Source: Sphingomonas phyllosphaerae
Lineage (GTDB): Bacteria > Pseudomonadota > Alphaproteobacteria > Sphingomonadales > Sphingomonadaceae
Reading direction: 5' to 3'
Assembly (NCBI GenBank): GCA_036946405.1
Contig: JAQIJC010000001.1
Coordinates: 1,929,001 to 1,993,000 of the forward strand
Length of the DNA: 64,000 nt
Positions 44,209 through 57,753 of this stretch are shown one piece after another (within the stretch, counting starts at the first letter, position 1; each line of letters opens with the position of its first letter). A model generated the notes under the pieces. It worked only from the letters and a program-made list of their open reading frames with translations, searched no databases and had not been told where the DNA came from. The position numbers were made by a program, and so were the translations under genes.

Positions 44209-45437
44209 TTCGCACGGCGATCGTCGTCGGCGATGGCGTGGTGGCGCTCAACGTCGCGCTTGCGCTGCAGCGGCGCGGCACGCAGGTGACGATCGTCGCG
44301 CCTGACGCACCGTGGCGCGGCGCATCATGGGGCAACGCCGGGCATATCGCGGTCGAACAGGTCGAGCCGCTCGCGTCGCTGGCGACGGTGAAGAGCGTGC
44401 CCAAGCGGCTGTTCTCGCGCGGCGGGGCGCTGGCGCTGCCGGCGCGCGCGATCCGGCACTGGCTGCCGTTCACGGGGCGGCTGCTGCGCGCCAGCACGCC
44501 CGCGCGCTTCGCCAAGGGCAAGGCGGCGCTGTCGGCGATGCTCGCCACCGCGATCCCGGCGTGGCAACGCGTGCTGGCCGAGGCGGGGGCGTCCGAACTG
44601 CTGCGCGTCGACGGACATTTCATCGTCTGGGAAACCGCCGACAGCGCGGCGCGCGGCCGTGCGGCATGGCAGGCGGCGGACACCGGCACGGCGACGGTGC
44701 GTGACGCGACGCGTGACGAACTGGCGCAACTCGCCCGGTTGACGACGCTGCCGATCGCGGGTGCGCTGCGCGTCGAGGGAAGCGGACAGATCACCGATAC
44801 CGGCGCGCTCGGCGATGCGTTGACGGCGCGCTTCACCGCGGCGGGCGGCGCAAGGGTATATGGCAGCGCCCGCTCCGTGATCGAGCGTGCCGGCGGGGTG
44901 CGTGTCACGCTGGACGAGGGTGCGCCGCTCGACGCCGATGTCGTGGTGGTGGCGGCGGGTGCGGCATCGGCACCGCTCGTCGCCCCTCTGGGGCTGCGCG
45001 CGCCGCTGATCGCCGAGCGCGGCTATCATATCGAGGGCGATCCGGGCGACTGGCCGGTCGACCAACCGCCGGTCGTGTTCGAGGATCGCGCGATGATCGT
45101 CACGCGCTTCGCCGAACGGCTGCGCGCGGCGAGCATCGTCGAGTTCGCAGCGATCGCCACACCCGCCGACCCCCGCAAATGGGCGCGGTTGCGCGCGCAT
45201 GTCGCGGCGCTGGGGTTGCCATTGCAGGAGCCCGTCGCACCGTGGATGGGTGCGCGGCCGACGTTGCCCGATTATCTGCCCGCGATCGGACGGCGGGGCG
45301 CGGTGGCCTATGCGTTCGGGCATCAGCATCTCGGCCTCACGCTGTCGGCGACCAGCGGGGAGGCGCTGGCGGCGTTGCTCCACGATGAGACGCCGGCCTA
45401 TGACTTGACCCCGTTCGATCTGGCACGCTTCGGGTAA
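44205..45437 (+). CDS. FAD-dependent D-hydroxyproline oxidase/dehydrogenase-like protein
   Basis: 410 aa from ATG 44205. FAD motif: AIVVGDGVVALNVALALQRR (the usual GxGxxG is degenerate, GDGVVA); second part VVVAAGAASAPLVAPLGLRA and ERGYHIEG; C-terminal MGARPTLPDYLPAIGR and FGHQHLGLTLSATSGEALAA, typical of DadA-like enzymes. In the hydroxyproline route it would oxidise cis-4-hydroxy-D-proline to the pyrroline acid used by the deaminase. It is coupled to the permease by a 4-bp overlap. The substrate is inferred from context. Confidence 0.82.
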   Translation: MIRTAIVVGDGVVALNVALALQRRGTQVTIVAPDAPWRGASWGNAGHIAVEQVEPLASLATVKSVPKRLFSRGGALALPARAIRHWLPFTGRLLRASTPARFAKGKAALSAMLATAIPAWQRVLAEAGASELLRVDGHFIVWETADSAARGRAAWQAADTGTATVRDATRDELAQLARLTTLPIAGALRVEGSGQITDTGALGDALTARFTAAGGARVYGSARSVIERAGGVRVTLDEGAPLDADVVVVAAGAASAPLVAPLGLRAPLIAERGYHIEGDPGDWPVDQPPVVFEDRAMIVTRFAERLRAASIVEFAAIATPADPRKWARLRAHVAALGLPLQEPVAPWMGARPTLPDYLPAIGRRGAVAYAFGHQHLGLTLSATSGEALAALLHDETPAYDLTPFDLARFG

Positions 45438-45605
45438 CCATCCGACGCCGCGCCGACCCTGTGGGGTAGGTCGCCGTCAGTGATGCCGTCGCGCCTCCCG
45501 TCGCCGGTGGGGGGACGAACGTAAGCGGCAGGTATTCTTGCCCATTTCGGTCCGGTTCCGCGGCAGCCATTGCGCGGCACGCGACGGGCGGGTTAGATGA
45601 TTTAC

Positions 45606-45615
45606 CGGTATATCG
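45606..45615 (+). promoter_or_regulatory. GTATA-containing site before the GntR gene
   Basis: CGGTATATCG, inside the larger near-palindrome ccggtatatcgttgccgg, ends 20 bp before the ATG at 45636. It resembles the TCGTATAC sites only in the core, so autoregulation is a weak inference. Confidence 0.35.
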
Positions 45616-45635
45616 TTGCCGGTTGGGGCTTTTAC

Positions 45636-46304
45636 ATGACCGGCATCATCGTCCGCAATCTTTCCGAACAACTCGTCGACCTGGTTCGCGACCGTATCCT
45701 GACCGGCCAGGTCGAGGCGGATCGTGCGATCCGGCAGGATGCGCTCGCCGCCGAACTGGGCGTCAGCAAGATCCCGCTGCGCGAGGCGCTGACCCGGCTG
45801 GAGCAGGAAGGGCTGGTCCGCTCACGCGCGAACCGCGGATATTTCGTGCGCGAACTGACGATCGCGGAGGCCGAGGAAGTCTATGCGTTGCGGCTGAAGC
45901 TGGAACCGGAGGTCGCGGCGCAGGCCGCCGCGAACGCGACCCAGCAGGAGCGCGACGTGGCGGTGCAGTTGCTGGCGCAGCTCGACGAGGCGACGAACGC
46001 GCACGGCGACGGCGTCGGGGCGTTCAACCGCGCCTTTCACCTCGCACTGCTGCGTCCGTCACGTCAGCCGATCACGACGACGATGCTGGAGCGCCTGCAC
46101 GTGATGGGCGAACGTTATGTGCGCAAGCATCTCGAGCCATTGGGACGTGACCAGCGCGCCAACGACGAACATGCGCAGCTGCTGGAAAGCTGGATGGCGC
46201 GTGACACCGCGGCGGTGCGAGAGCGCATGTACGCGCATATCGAGCAGACGGTGCTGGACCTGCGGCGTGAGTTTCGCAGCGTCAGCAATCTGGATGGTAG
46301 CTGA
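45636..46304 (+). CDS. GntR family regulator with FCD domain
   Basis: 222 aa from ATG 45636 (MTGIIVRNLSEQLVDLVRDR); an ATG at 45597 would add 13 residues overlapping a possible operator. Winged helix: IRQDALAAELGVSKIPLREA and LEQEGLVRSRANRGYFVREL. The C-terminal FCD domain (EVYALRLKLEPEVAAQAAAN, FHLALLRPS, DEHAQLLESWMARD with the metal-binding His) senses a small acid. It lies between the hydroxyproline genes and the TonB/glycosidase genes and is the likely repressor of both. Confidence 0.92.
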   Translation: MTGIIVRNLSEQLVDLVRDRILTGQVEADRAIRQDALAAELGVSKIPLREALTRLEQEGLVRSRANRGYFVRELTIAEAEEVYALRLKLEPEVAAQAAANATQQERDVAVQLLAQLDEATNAHGDGVGAFNRAFHLALLRPSRQPITTTMLERLHVMGERYVRKHLEPLGRDQRANDEHAQLLESWMARDTAAVRERMYAHIEQTVLDLRREFRSVSNLDGS

Positions 46305-46394
46305 TCGCGACGGGTCAAGTTCGACGAGTTTGTCACTTAGCAACCATCACGGCTCCGCAACGAGTTGATGCACCGAAACTTTTTTGACGATCTT

Positions 46395-46404
46395 TCGTAT
46401 AATA
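46395..46404 (+). promoter_or_regulatory. Degenerate TCGTATA site before the TonB receptor gene
   Basis: TCGTATAATA shares seven bases with the TCGTATACGA sites, 66 bp before the receptor ATG, in an AT-rich stretch fit for a promoter. It may bind the same regulator. Confidence 0.35.
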
Positions 46405-46470
46405 TATTTGATGTACGCTTTCTTAACTGTATGGTCGCGGGATCAAGCAGATGAAAAGAAGGGGGAAACC

Positions 46471-49392
46471 ATGGTTGGAGCAACGAAGTGGCTCTCGTCG
46501 GCCGCACTCGGCGCGTTGGCGCTCAGCGTGGCGCTGCCAGCTGCTGCGCAGGTTGCGACGAGCGATCAGGCTGCAGGGGCCAGCGAGGTGGAAGGCGAGG
46601 GCGTCGTCGTGACCGGCACGCGCATCGCGCAGCCGGGCGTGTTGAGCAACAGCCCGATCACGACCGTCGACGCGGGCGAAATCCGCCTGCAGGGTGCCAC
46701 CAACATCGAGAGCGTGCTGAACCGCCTGCCGCAGATCACGCCGGACGCGAACGAGAACGTCTCGAACGGATCGGACGGCACCGCGAAGGTCAATCTCCGC
46801 AACTTGGGCTCCAACCGCAACCTGACGCTGGTCAACGGGCAGCGCCTGTTGCCGATTCAGGCGACCGATCTCAACTTCATCCCGTCGTTCATGGTCAAGC
46901 GTATCGACGTGGTGACCGGCGGCGCATCGGCGGTTTACGGGTCTGACGCAGTATCGGGCGTCATCAACTTCGTGTTGCGGGACGACCTGAACGGCGTGCT
47001 GGGCAACGTGCAATATGGTTTCTCGGCACATCACAACGACAACGCCACGAACCGCGACCGTGTGGCCGGCGCCGGATTCAGCCGCGCACCCGACACGCCG
47101 GTCGATGGGCAGCGCTTCGACGCGAACATCGCGATGGGCGCGAATTTCGCGGACAATCGTGGCAATGTGACCGCCTATTTCGGCTATCGCGACGTCAAGC
47201 CGATCCTGCAATACAATCGCGACGTTTCCGCCTGTGCGCTCGATCCGAACGGCACGCGCACCGCATTGATCTGCGGTGGTTCGTCGAACAATGAATATGG
47301 TCGCTTCACGCCGCAACGCGACGGTGCCGGCGACTTCAACAACACCAAGGACGGTCAGAAGACGTGGGTGCCGTATGACAACAGCTTCCGCTACAATTAT
47401 TCGCCGCTGAACTACTTTCAGCGTAACGATACGCGGATCACTGCCGGTGCGTTCGCCAAGTATGAAGTGACGCCTGCCGTCGAGATGTACGGTAGCTTCA
47501 TGTTCATGGACGACCGCACCAATTCGCAGGTCGCGCCATCGGCGCTGTTCTACGGCTATGGCTATTCGGTGAATTGCGACAATCCGCTGATGAGCGCGCA
47601 GCAGGCCGGGCTGCTCTGCGGCGACAATGCCGGAAAGAGCGTCAACCAGGACACCTATATCGGTTATCGTCCGGTCGCCGCGCCCGCGCAGCCGCGGCGC
47701 GACGACCTGCGTCACACCGACTATCGCGTGACCGGCGGCGTGCGTGGCGAGATCGCCAAGGGCATCCGCTACGACGCGAACGCCTTGTTCTCGACCGTGA
47801 TCTATAACGAGACCTATCAAAATGACATTGACCCGGCGCGAGCCAATCGCGCCCTGAAGGTCAACCTGGTCAACGGCGTGCCGACCTGTCAGTCGGTTAT
47901 CGACAAGTCGGACCCGAGTTGCGTTCCGCTCAACGTCTTCCAGTATGGCGGGCCATCCGCCGAGGCGCTCGGCTACATCTACGCGCCGACCAGCACCGAA
48001 GGGTTGGACAAGGAGACGGTGCTGTCCGGCACGGTAACCTTCGACGGCGGCGAATATGGCGCGAAGCTGCCTTGGGCGGACACGGGCATCGGCGTGGTGG
48101 TCGGCGTCGAGCATCGCCGTGAAAGCCTGGAGTTCAAGGCCGATGCGCTGGCGCTCGCCAAGGGTACCAAGGAGAATGCCGGCGCCTTCAACGTGACTGA
48201 AGGCTTCACCGAAGTGCGCGTGCCGTTGGTCGAGAACCGGCCGTTCTTCGAGGAGTTGTCGCTGACGGGTGGCTATCGATTCTCCAAGTACAGCACCAAC
48301 GGCAAGGGCATTTCGACCTACAAGGGCGAACTGGCGTGGGCACCGACACGCGACCTGCGGCTGCGTGGCGGGTATAATCGGGCGATCCGCGCGCCGAACA
48401 TCACCGAGCTGTACTCGCCGCAATACCCGGGCAATGTCGGAACGCAGGACCCGTGCGCCGGCGCAACGCCGACTGCCACGGCCGCGCAATGCGCCCTCAC
48501 TGGCGTAACAGCCGCGCAGTACGGCCGCATCCCGGAGTGCCCGAGTGAGCAGTGCACCGGCTTCTTCGGCGGCAATCCGGCGCTGAAGCCCGAGCAGGCG
48601 GATACCTATACCGCCGGCGTGGTGCTGACCCCGGCCTTCGTGAGGGGGCTGATGCTGTCGGTCGACTACTACAACATCAAGGTGAAGAACTACATCAACT
48701 CGATCCCGATGCAGCTGACGATCGACCAGTGCATCGGAACCGGCAATCCGTTCTTCTGCTCGCTGTTCAACCGTAATCCGCGCAACGGCGTGTTGTTCTC
48801 CGGCGACGCCAACACGGCGGGTTACGTCCTGTCGACGACGCAGAACACCGGTTCGCTGGCGACCAGCGGCATCGACTTTACCGCCGATTACACGTTCCGC
48901 ACCGGGATCGGCGCGCTGAGCACGAGCTTCGTCGGCACGTGGCTGCACGATTTGACGACCGAGCCGCTGCCGGGTCTCTCGTCCTACGACTGCAAGGGGC
49001 TGTTCGGTGGCACCTGCGGCCAGCCGAACCCCGAATGGCGCCATCAGGCGCGCTTCACCTGGACGGCGCCGGACGACAAGGGCTCGATCTCGCTCAACTG
49101 GCGCTACATCGGCCCGACCAAGGTGTCGTTCAACGACAAGGCGCAATTCCCCGGCAGCGCGACCTATGTCATCAACTCGCGCCTGCCGGTCGCCAATTAC
49201 TTCGACCTGGCCGCCACCGCGACCGTGACGAAGGAGCTGACGTTCCGGATCGGCGTGAACAACCTGCTGGATCGTGACCCACCTGCGATCGCCCAGGGCG
49301 TTCTGGCGTCCTTTGGTAATGGCAACACCTATCCCGGCGTGTACGACGTCGCCGGGCGCACCTTCTTCGTCGGTCTGTCGGCCGAGTTCTGA
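46471..49392 (+). CDS. TonB-dependent outer-membrane receptor
   Basis: 973 aa from ATG 46471 (MVGATKWLSSAALGALALSV signal peptide, AAAQ cut site) behind gaagggggaaa. Plug: GVVVTGTRIAQPGVLSNSPI, VNLRNLGSNRNLTLVNGQRL, IDVVTGGASAVYGSDAVSG. Beta-barrel strands run to the C-terminal aromatic FFVGLSAEF. It belongs to the long sphingomonad type with PQITPDANENVSNGSDGT after the plug start. It should bring a large oligosaccharide or glycopeptide across the outer membrane. It begins a run with GH2 and DPP-IV genes. Confidence 0.95.
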   Translation: MVGATKWLSSAALGALALSVALPAAAQVATSDQAAGASEVEGEGVVVTGTRIAQPGVLSNSPITTVDAGEIRLQGATNIESVLNRLPQITPDANENVSNGSDGTAKVNLRNLGSNRNLTLVNGQRLLPIQATDLNFIPSFMVKRIDVVTGGASAVYGSDAVSGVINFVLRDDLNGVLGNVQYGFSAHHNDNATNRDRVAGAGFSRAPDTPVDGQRFDANIAMGANFADNRGNVTAYFGYRDVKPILQYNRDVSACALDPNGTRTALICGGSSNNEYGRFTPQRDGAGDFNNTKDGQKTWVPYDNSFRYNYSPLNYFQRNDTRITAGAFAKYEVTPAVEMYGSFMFMDDRTNSQVAPSALFYGYGYSVNCDNPLMSAQQAGLLCGDNAGKSVNQDTYIGYRPVAAPAQPRRDDLRHTDYRVTGGVRGEIAKGIRYDANALFSTVIYNETYQNDIDPARANRALKVNLVNGVPTCQSVIDKSDPSCVPLNVFQYGGPSAEALGYIYAPTSTEGLDKETVLSGTVTFDGGEYGAKLPWADTGIGVVVGVEHRRESLEFKADALALAKGTKENAGAFNVTEGFTEVRVPLVENRPFFEELSLTGGYRFSKYSTNGKGISTYKGELAWAPTRDLRLRGGYNRAIRAPNITELYSPQYPGNVGTQDPCAGATPTATAAQCALTGVTAAQYGRIPECPSEQCTGFFGGNPALKPEQADTYTAGVVLTPAFVRGLMLSVDYYNIKVKNYINSIPMQLTIDQCIGTGNPFFCSLFNRNPRNGVLFSGDANTAGYVLSTTQNTGSLATSGIDFTADYTFRTGIGALSTSFVGTWLHDLTTEPLPGLSSYDCKGLFGGTCGQPNPEWRHQARFTWTAPDDKGSISLNWRYIGPTKVSFNDKAQFPGSATYVINSRLPVANYFDLAATATVTKELTFRIGVNNLLDRDPPAIAQGVLASFGNGNTYPGVYDVAGRTFFVGLSAEF

Positions 49393-49412
49393 GGATGGTG
49401 GAATGAGGGGGC

Positions 49413-54794
<5,382 letters not shown>

Positions 54795-54804
54795 TTCTTT
54801 TCTT

Positions 54805-54899
54805 CGTCATTCCCGCGAAGGCGGGAATCCAGACGCGCAGGCTTTCGTTTGACCCGCTGAGGTCAGAGGTTCTGGATCCCCGCCTTCGCGGGGATGACG
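54805..54899. repeat. Palindromic intergenic repeat (copy of 42659-42754 family)
   Basis: Arms CGTCATTCCCGCGAAGGCGG and its complement flank a core with ggtcagaggttctggatcc. It lies 11 bp after the DPP-IV stop. Confidence 0.88.
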
Positions 54900-54916
54900 A
54901 TCATCTATCGTTGCCT

Positions 54917-54988
54917 CGGGACTTGATCCGGGGCCCCGCCTTTTCTTCTCGACGGCCAGTAAAGAGCGGGGCCCCGGATCAAGTCCGG
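54917..54988. repeat. Second palindromic repeat (GGACTTGATCCGGGGCCCCG)
   Basis: 21-bp perfect inverted arms at 54919-54939 and 54966-54986. It stands between convergent DPP-IV and DUF5695-like genes and could end both transcripts. Confidence 0.85.
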
Positions 54989-55004
54989 GGCGACGGCGGG
55001 TTAG

Positions 55005-57674
55005 TTAGCGGGGCGTGAGGGTCACGTTGGTTGCGCTCGGTGACAGCGCGATTGTGGTGAAGCCGCCTTCCGCCTTGCCCTTGTCGATCGCATAGGCCGC
55101 GCCGCCTGCCGGTGCCTCCACCGAGAGCTGCGCCACCGGCGTCGTTGCGGTTGCCGGGTCGAGCGTCAGTTCAATGCGGCGGGTCGCGGGGAGCCAGCGC
55201 GCCTTGGCGATTTTGCCCGCCGCCAGCGTGATCCACTGCCCGGCCGGCGCGACGAACAGCCGCGTGCGCGCGCCATCGTGCGGGACGATCTCGACCGCCG
55301 CGCCGTCCTCGCGCACCGTGCCGCCGAAGCCGAGCCAGCCGAATGTCGCATCCTTCACTAGATAGGTCGCCGCGGCGTAGGCGTGACCGAAATAGCCCAT
55401 GCCGTAATCGCCGGTGTAGGCGTCCCAGCGCATCATGTCCGGTTCGGAGTGGAACGCCGCCGAGGCGAAGCCCTCGCGGTCGATGTTGGTGATGCCGCCC
55501 ATGAACCCGCCGTATGCGACGCGTAGCAAATGGAGGTCGGCGGGGTCGCGACGGTAGGCGTCGAACAGCGGCACCGCGTTGAGCGCCGAGCCGTAATGGT
55601 GGATCTGCCGCTCGATCCGCTTGACCTTGCCGCCGTACAGGAAATCCCAATAGCGGCGCGCGTTGCCGTTATAGCCCCAGTGCGGGATCGTCGGGTCGTA
55701 GCCGAGTATCACCTCGCGCGTGACCGCCGCCTCCTTCGGATGGTTGAAGTGGCGCATCCATGCATAGACTTCGGGCTGGCCGGTCGAATCCCACGCCATC
55801 TCGCTGCCGAACGGAAAGGCGAGCGTGCGCCAATGGTCGGCACGCGCCTTCATCAGCCCCTCGACCTCGGCAGCCTGTGTGGTCAGCCCCTCGCGCTTCA
55901 AGTCGGCGAGGATCTCGAGGAAGATCTCGCCCTCCATCTGCCCGAATTGCGCGTAATGCGGCGCGTCGCGCATCATCGCCACGGTCGTGCGGTACGCATG
56001 GTCGAGATAGAAGCGCCAGTCGTGGCGCGTCACCAGTCCGGTATGATGCCGCGCGAGCCGGTACAGCACCCAATGACCGATCGCGACATGCGGATAATTG
56101 TACGAGCGGCCGAGATCGTCGGCCTGCTTCTTGTCCCACGATGCCCAGGTCGACCAGTCGATGCCCTTGTCATAGTAAGAGCCGAACGCCTTGGGATCGT
56201 AGTAGAACAGGCTCTTCTTCACGCCGCCGTCCGGGGACTGCAATTTGGCAAGGACGGTTTCGTCGACCATCCGCTCCAGCTTCGCGACCTCATCCGCGTC
56301 GGGATTGTCGAGCTGCTTCATGGTCGCCGCGACCCACGCGCCGCCGCCGCCCTCGTCGCTCATCCCGGCGATCCATACCCGCTGGTCCTGCGTGACGATG
56401 CGGTTCGCCTCGCGGTCATAGGTGAGGATCGACGGCGCACGCTTGAACGGATCGCCGGCGTCGTCGAACCATTGTTTCGTGGTGCTGAAGCGGCCGAGGT
56501 CGGCGGCGACCTGCGCCAGCGGTTTGGTGACGTAGTAATGGACGCTCTGCACGCTGCCGTCGGCATAGGTGATCGCGACGCGCGCGCGGCCCCAGCCGGT
56601 GCCGGTGACGCGCCAGCGGTTCCAGCCTTGCGGCCCGGGCACCTTCGTCAGCGTCAGCGCGTCGGCGGGCGTTACCTCGACGTCGCGCACGGCTTGTGCG
56701 GCGCGGACGAACAGGTCGGCGGGGCTGTCGTTGGGGACGACATAGCCGGGGATGCCGACCGCGACCGGGCGGCGCTCGGCCTCCAAGGTCGCCTCGATCG
56801 CGCGGATCGACGGCGCGGCGACCAGCCGCACGCCGAACGTGCGCTGTTCGCCCGGCGCGAGCGTGAAGCCGGTCGCGGGGTTCCACGGCTGCCCCTTGTC
56901 GGCCATCGCGCTGCTCGCGACCATCCAGTCGTAGAAACCCTCGAACGTCTGCTGGCGCGGGGTGCGATCGGTGAAGATCGGCGTGGCGGTCTTGCGCCGG
57001 GCATCGTCGAGGATGCGATATTGTTCGAGCGGGGTGCGGCCGTCGGGGAGGACGAGCAACGCCGGTCCCTTGCCGTTGAGGCGCGTCACCTGAAGATAGC
57101 CGGCGTCGCTGCCGATATAGGGATCGACGAAGCTCGCCTGCGCATGCGCCTGTTCGAGCGAACGGTCGGTGATGATGTTGTCGAACACCATCGGCATCCC
57201 GAGCGCGCCGACCTCGACCGGCGTGGTGCCGCGGTTGGCGAGCGTGAAGCGCAGCACCGGCGCGCCCTCGTCGCGCAGCCACGTCCGTTCGACGGTGAGC
57301 GGGAAACCTTCGCCCATCGTCGTGGTGATGTCCGCACGCGCGATGACGTTGCCGGTGGCGGCGAGCGCGCGGACCGGCACGCGATGCTGCGCCGAGGAGA
57401 AGTCGCGCCATGCGCCGCCTGCGCTGCGCACGCGCAGATGGAGGTCGCCGATCTGGTTGAAGCCGTCGCCGCTGCGGCTGGCGGCGCGGCCGCTCGGCAA
57501 GAAGTCGAAGCCGGGCTCGGCCCGCGGCGACAGCGTGCGCAGGGTCTGGCTGGCGGGATCGAGCGTCAGGGTCAAGGCACCGCCCGCAGCACCAGTTTTC
57601 CGCAAGGGTGCCGCATGAAGCAGCGCACCGCTCGCCAGCGCGGCGCCCGCGAGATAATATGCCACCCGTCGCAT
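55005..57674 (-). CDS. Large secreted protein, probable glycan-active enzyme (DUF5695-like)
   Basis: 889 aa, start ATG 57674, with signal peptide (VAYYLAGAALASGALLHA). N-terminal beta-sandwich-like half with LRFTLANRGTTPVEVGALGM, then an alpha-helical half with RPHHTGL- and YNPH-type loops (KQADDLGRSYNYPHVAIGHW, LARHHTGLVTRHDWRFYLDH) and a C-terminal beta domain. This layout recalls an (alpha/alpha)-barrel glycoside hydrolase. I match it to DUF5695 by overall look only; catalytic residues are not assigned. It is divergent from the GH127 gene with 79 bp between them, so the two may share an operator. Confidence 0.65.
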   Translation of the reverse strand: MRRVAYYLAGAALASGALLHAAPLRKTGAAGGALTLTLDPASQTLRTLSPRAEPGFDFLPSGRAASRSGDGFNQIGDLHLRVRSAGGAWRDFSSAQHRVPVRALAATGNVIARADITTTMGEGFPLTVERTWLRDEGAPVLRFTLANRGTTPVEVGALGMPMVFDNIITDRSLEQAHAQASFVDPYIGSDAGYLQVTRLNGKGPALLVLPDGRTPLEQYRILDDARRKTATPIFTDRTPRQQTFEGFYDWMVASSAMADKGQPWNPATGFTLAPGEQRTFGVRLVAAPSIRAIEATLEAERRPVAVGIPGYVVPNDSPADLFVRAAQAVRDVEVTPADALTLTKVPGPQGWNRWRVTGTGWGRARVAITYADGSVQSVHYYVTKPLAQVAADLGRFSTTKQWFDDAGDPFKRAPSILTYDREANRIVTQDQRVWIAGMSDEGGGGAWVAATMKQLDNPDADEVAKLERMVDETVLAKLQSPDGGVKKSLFYYDPKAFGSYYDKGIDWSTWASWDKKQADDLGRSYNYPHVAIGHWVLYRLARHHTGLVTRHDWRFYLDHAYRTTVAMMRDAPHYAQFGQMEGEIFLEILADLKREGLTTQAAEVEGLMKARADHWRTLAFPFGSEMAWDSTGQPEVYAWMRHFNHPKEAAVTREVILGYDPTIPHWGYNGNARRYWDFLYGGKVKRIERQIHHYGSALNAVPLFDAYRRDPADLHLLRVAYGGFMGGITNIDREGFASAAFHSEPDMMRWDAYTGDYGMGYFGHAYAAATYLVKDATFGWLGFGGTVREDGAAVEIVPHDGARTRLFVAPAGQWITLAAGKIAKARWLPATRRIELTLDPATATTPVAQLSVEAPAGGAAYAIDKGKAEGGFTTIALSPSATNVTLTPR

Positions 57675-57725
57675 CGCTCACCCTTTTTCTTTGCGGTTCG
57701 ATTGACTTCGCACCCACGTACCGTA

Positions 57726-57735
57726 TCGTATACCA
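57726..57735. promoter_or_regulatory. TCGTATACCA site in the GH127/DUF5695 divergent region
   Basis: Matches the TCGTATACGA palindrome at 40698-40707 in 9 of 10 bases, 18 bp before the GH127 start. Being in a 79-bp divergent gap, it could control both genes. Confidence 0.55.
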
Positions 57736-57753
57736 TATTCCGGGGAGATGGAA

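Noticed and set aside
46423..49146. Long minus-strand frame opposite the TonB receptor
   Set aside because: Antisense to a full-length receptor with clear signal, plug and barrel features; no conserved protein motif in the antisense frame.
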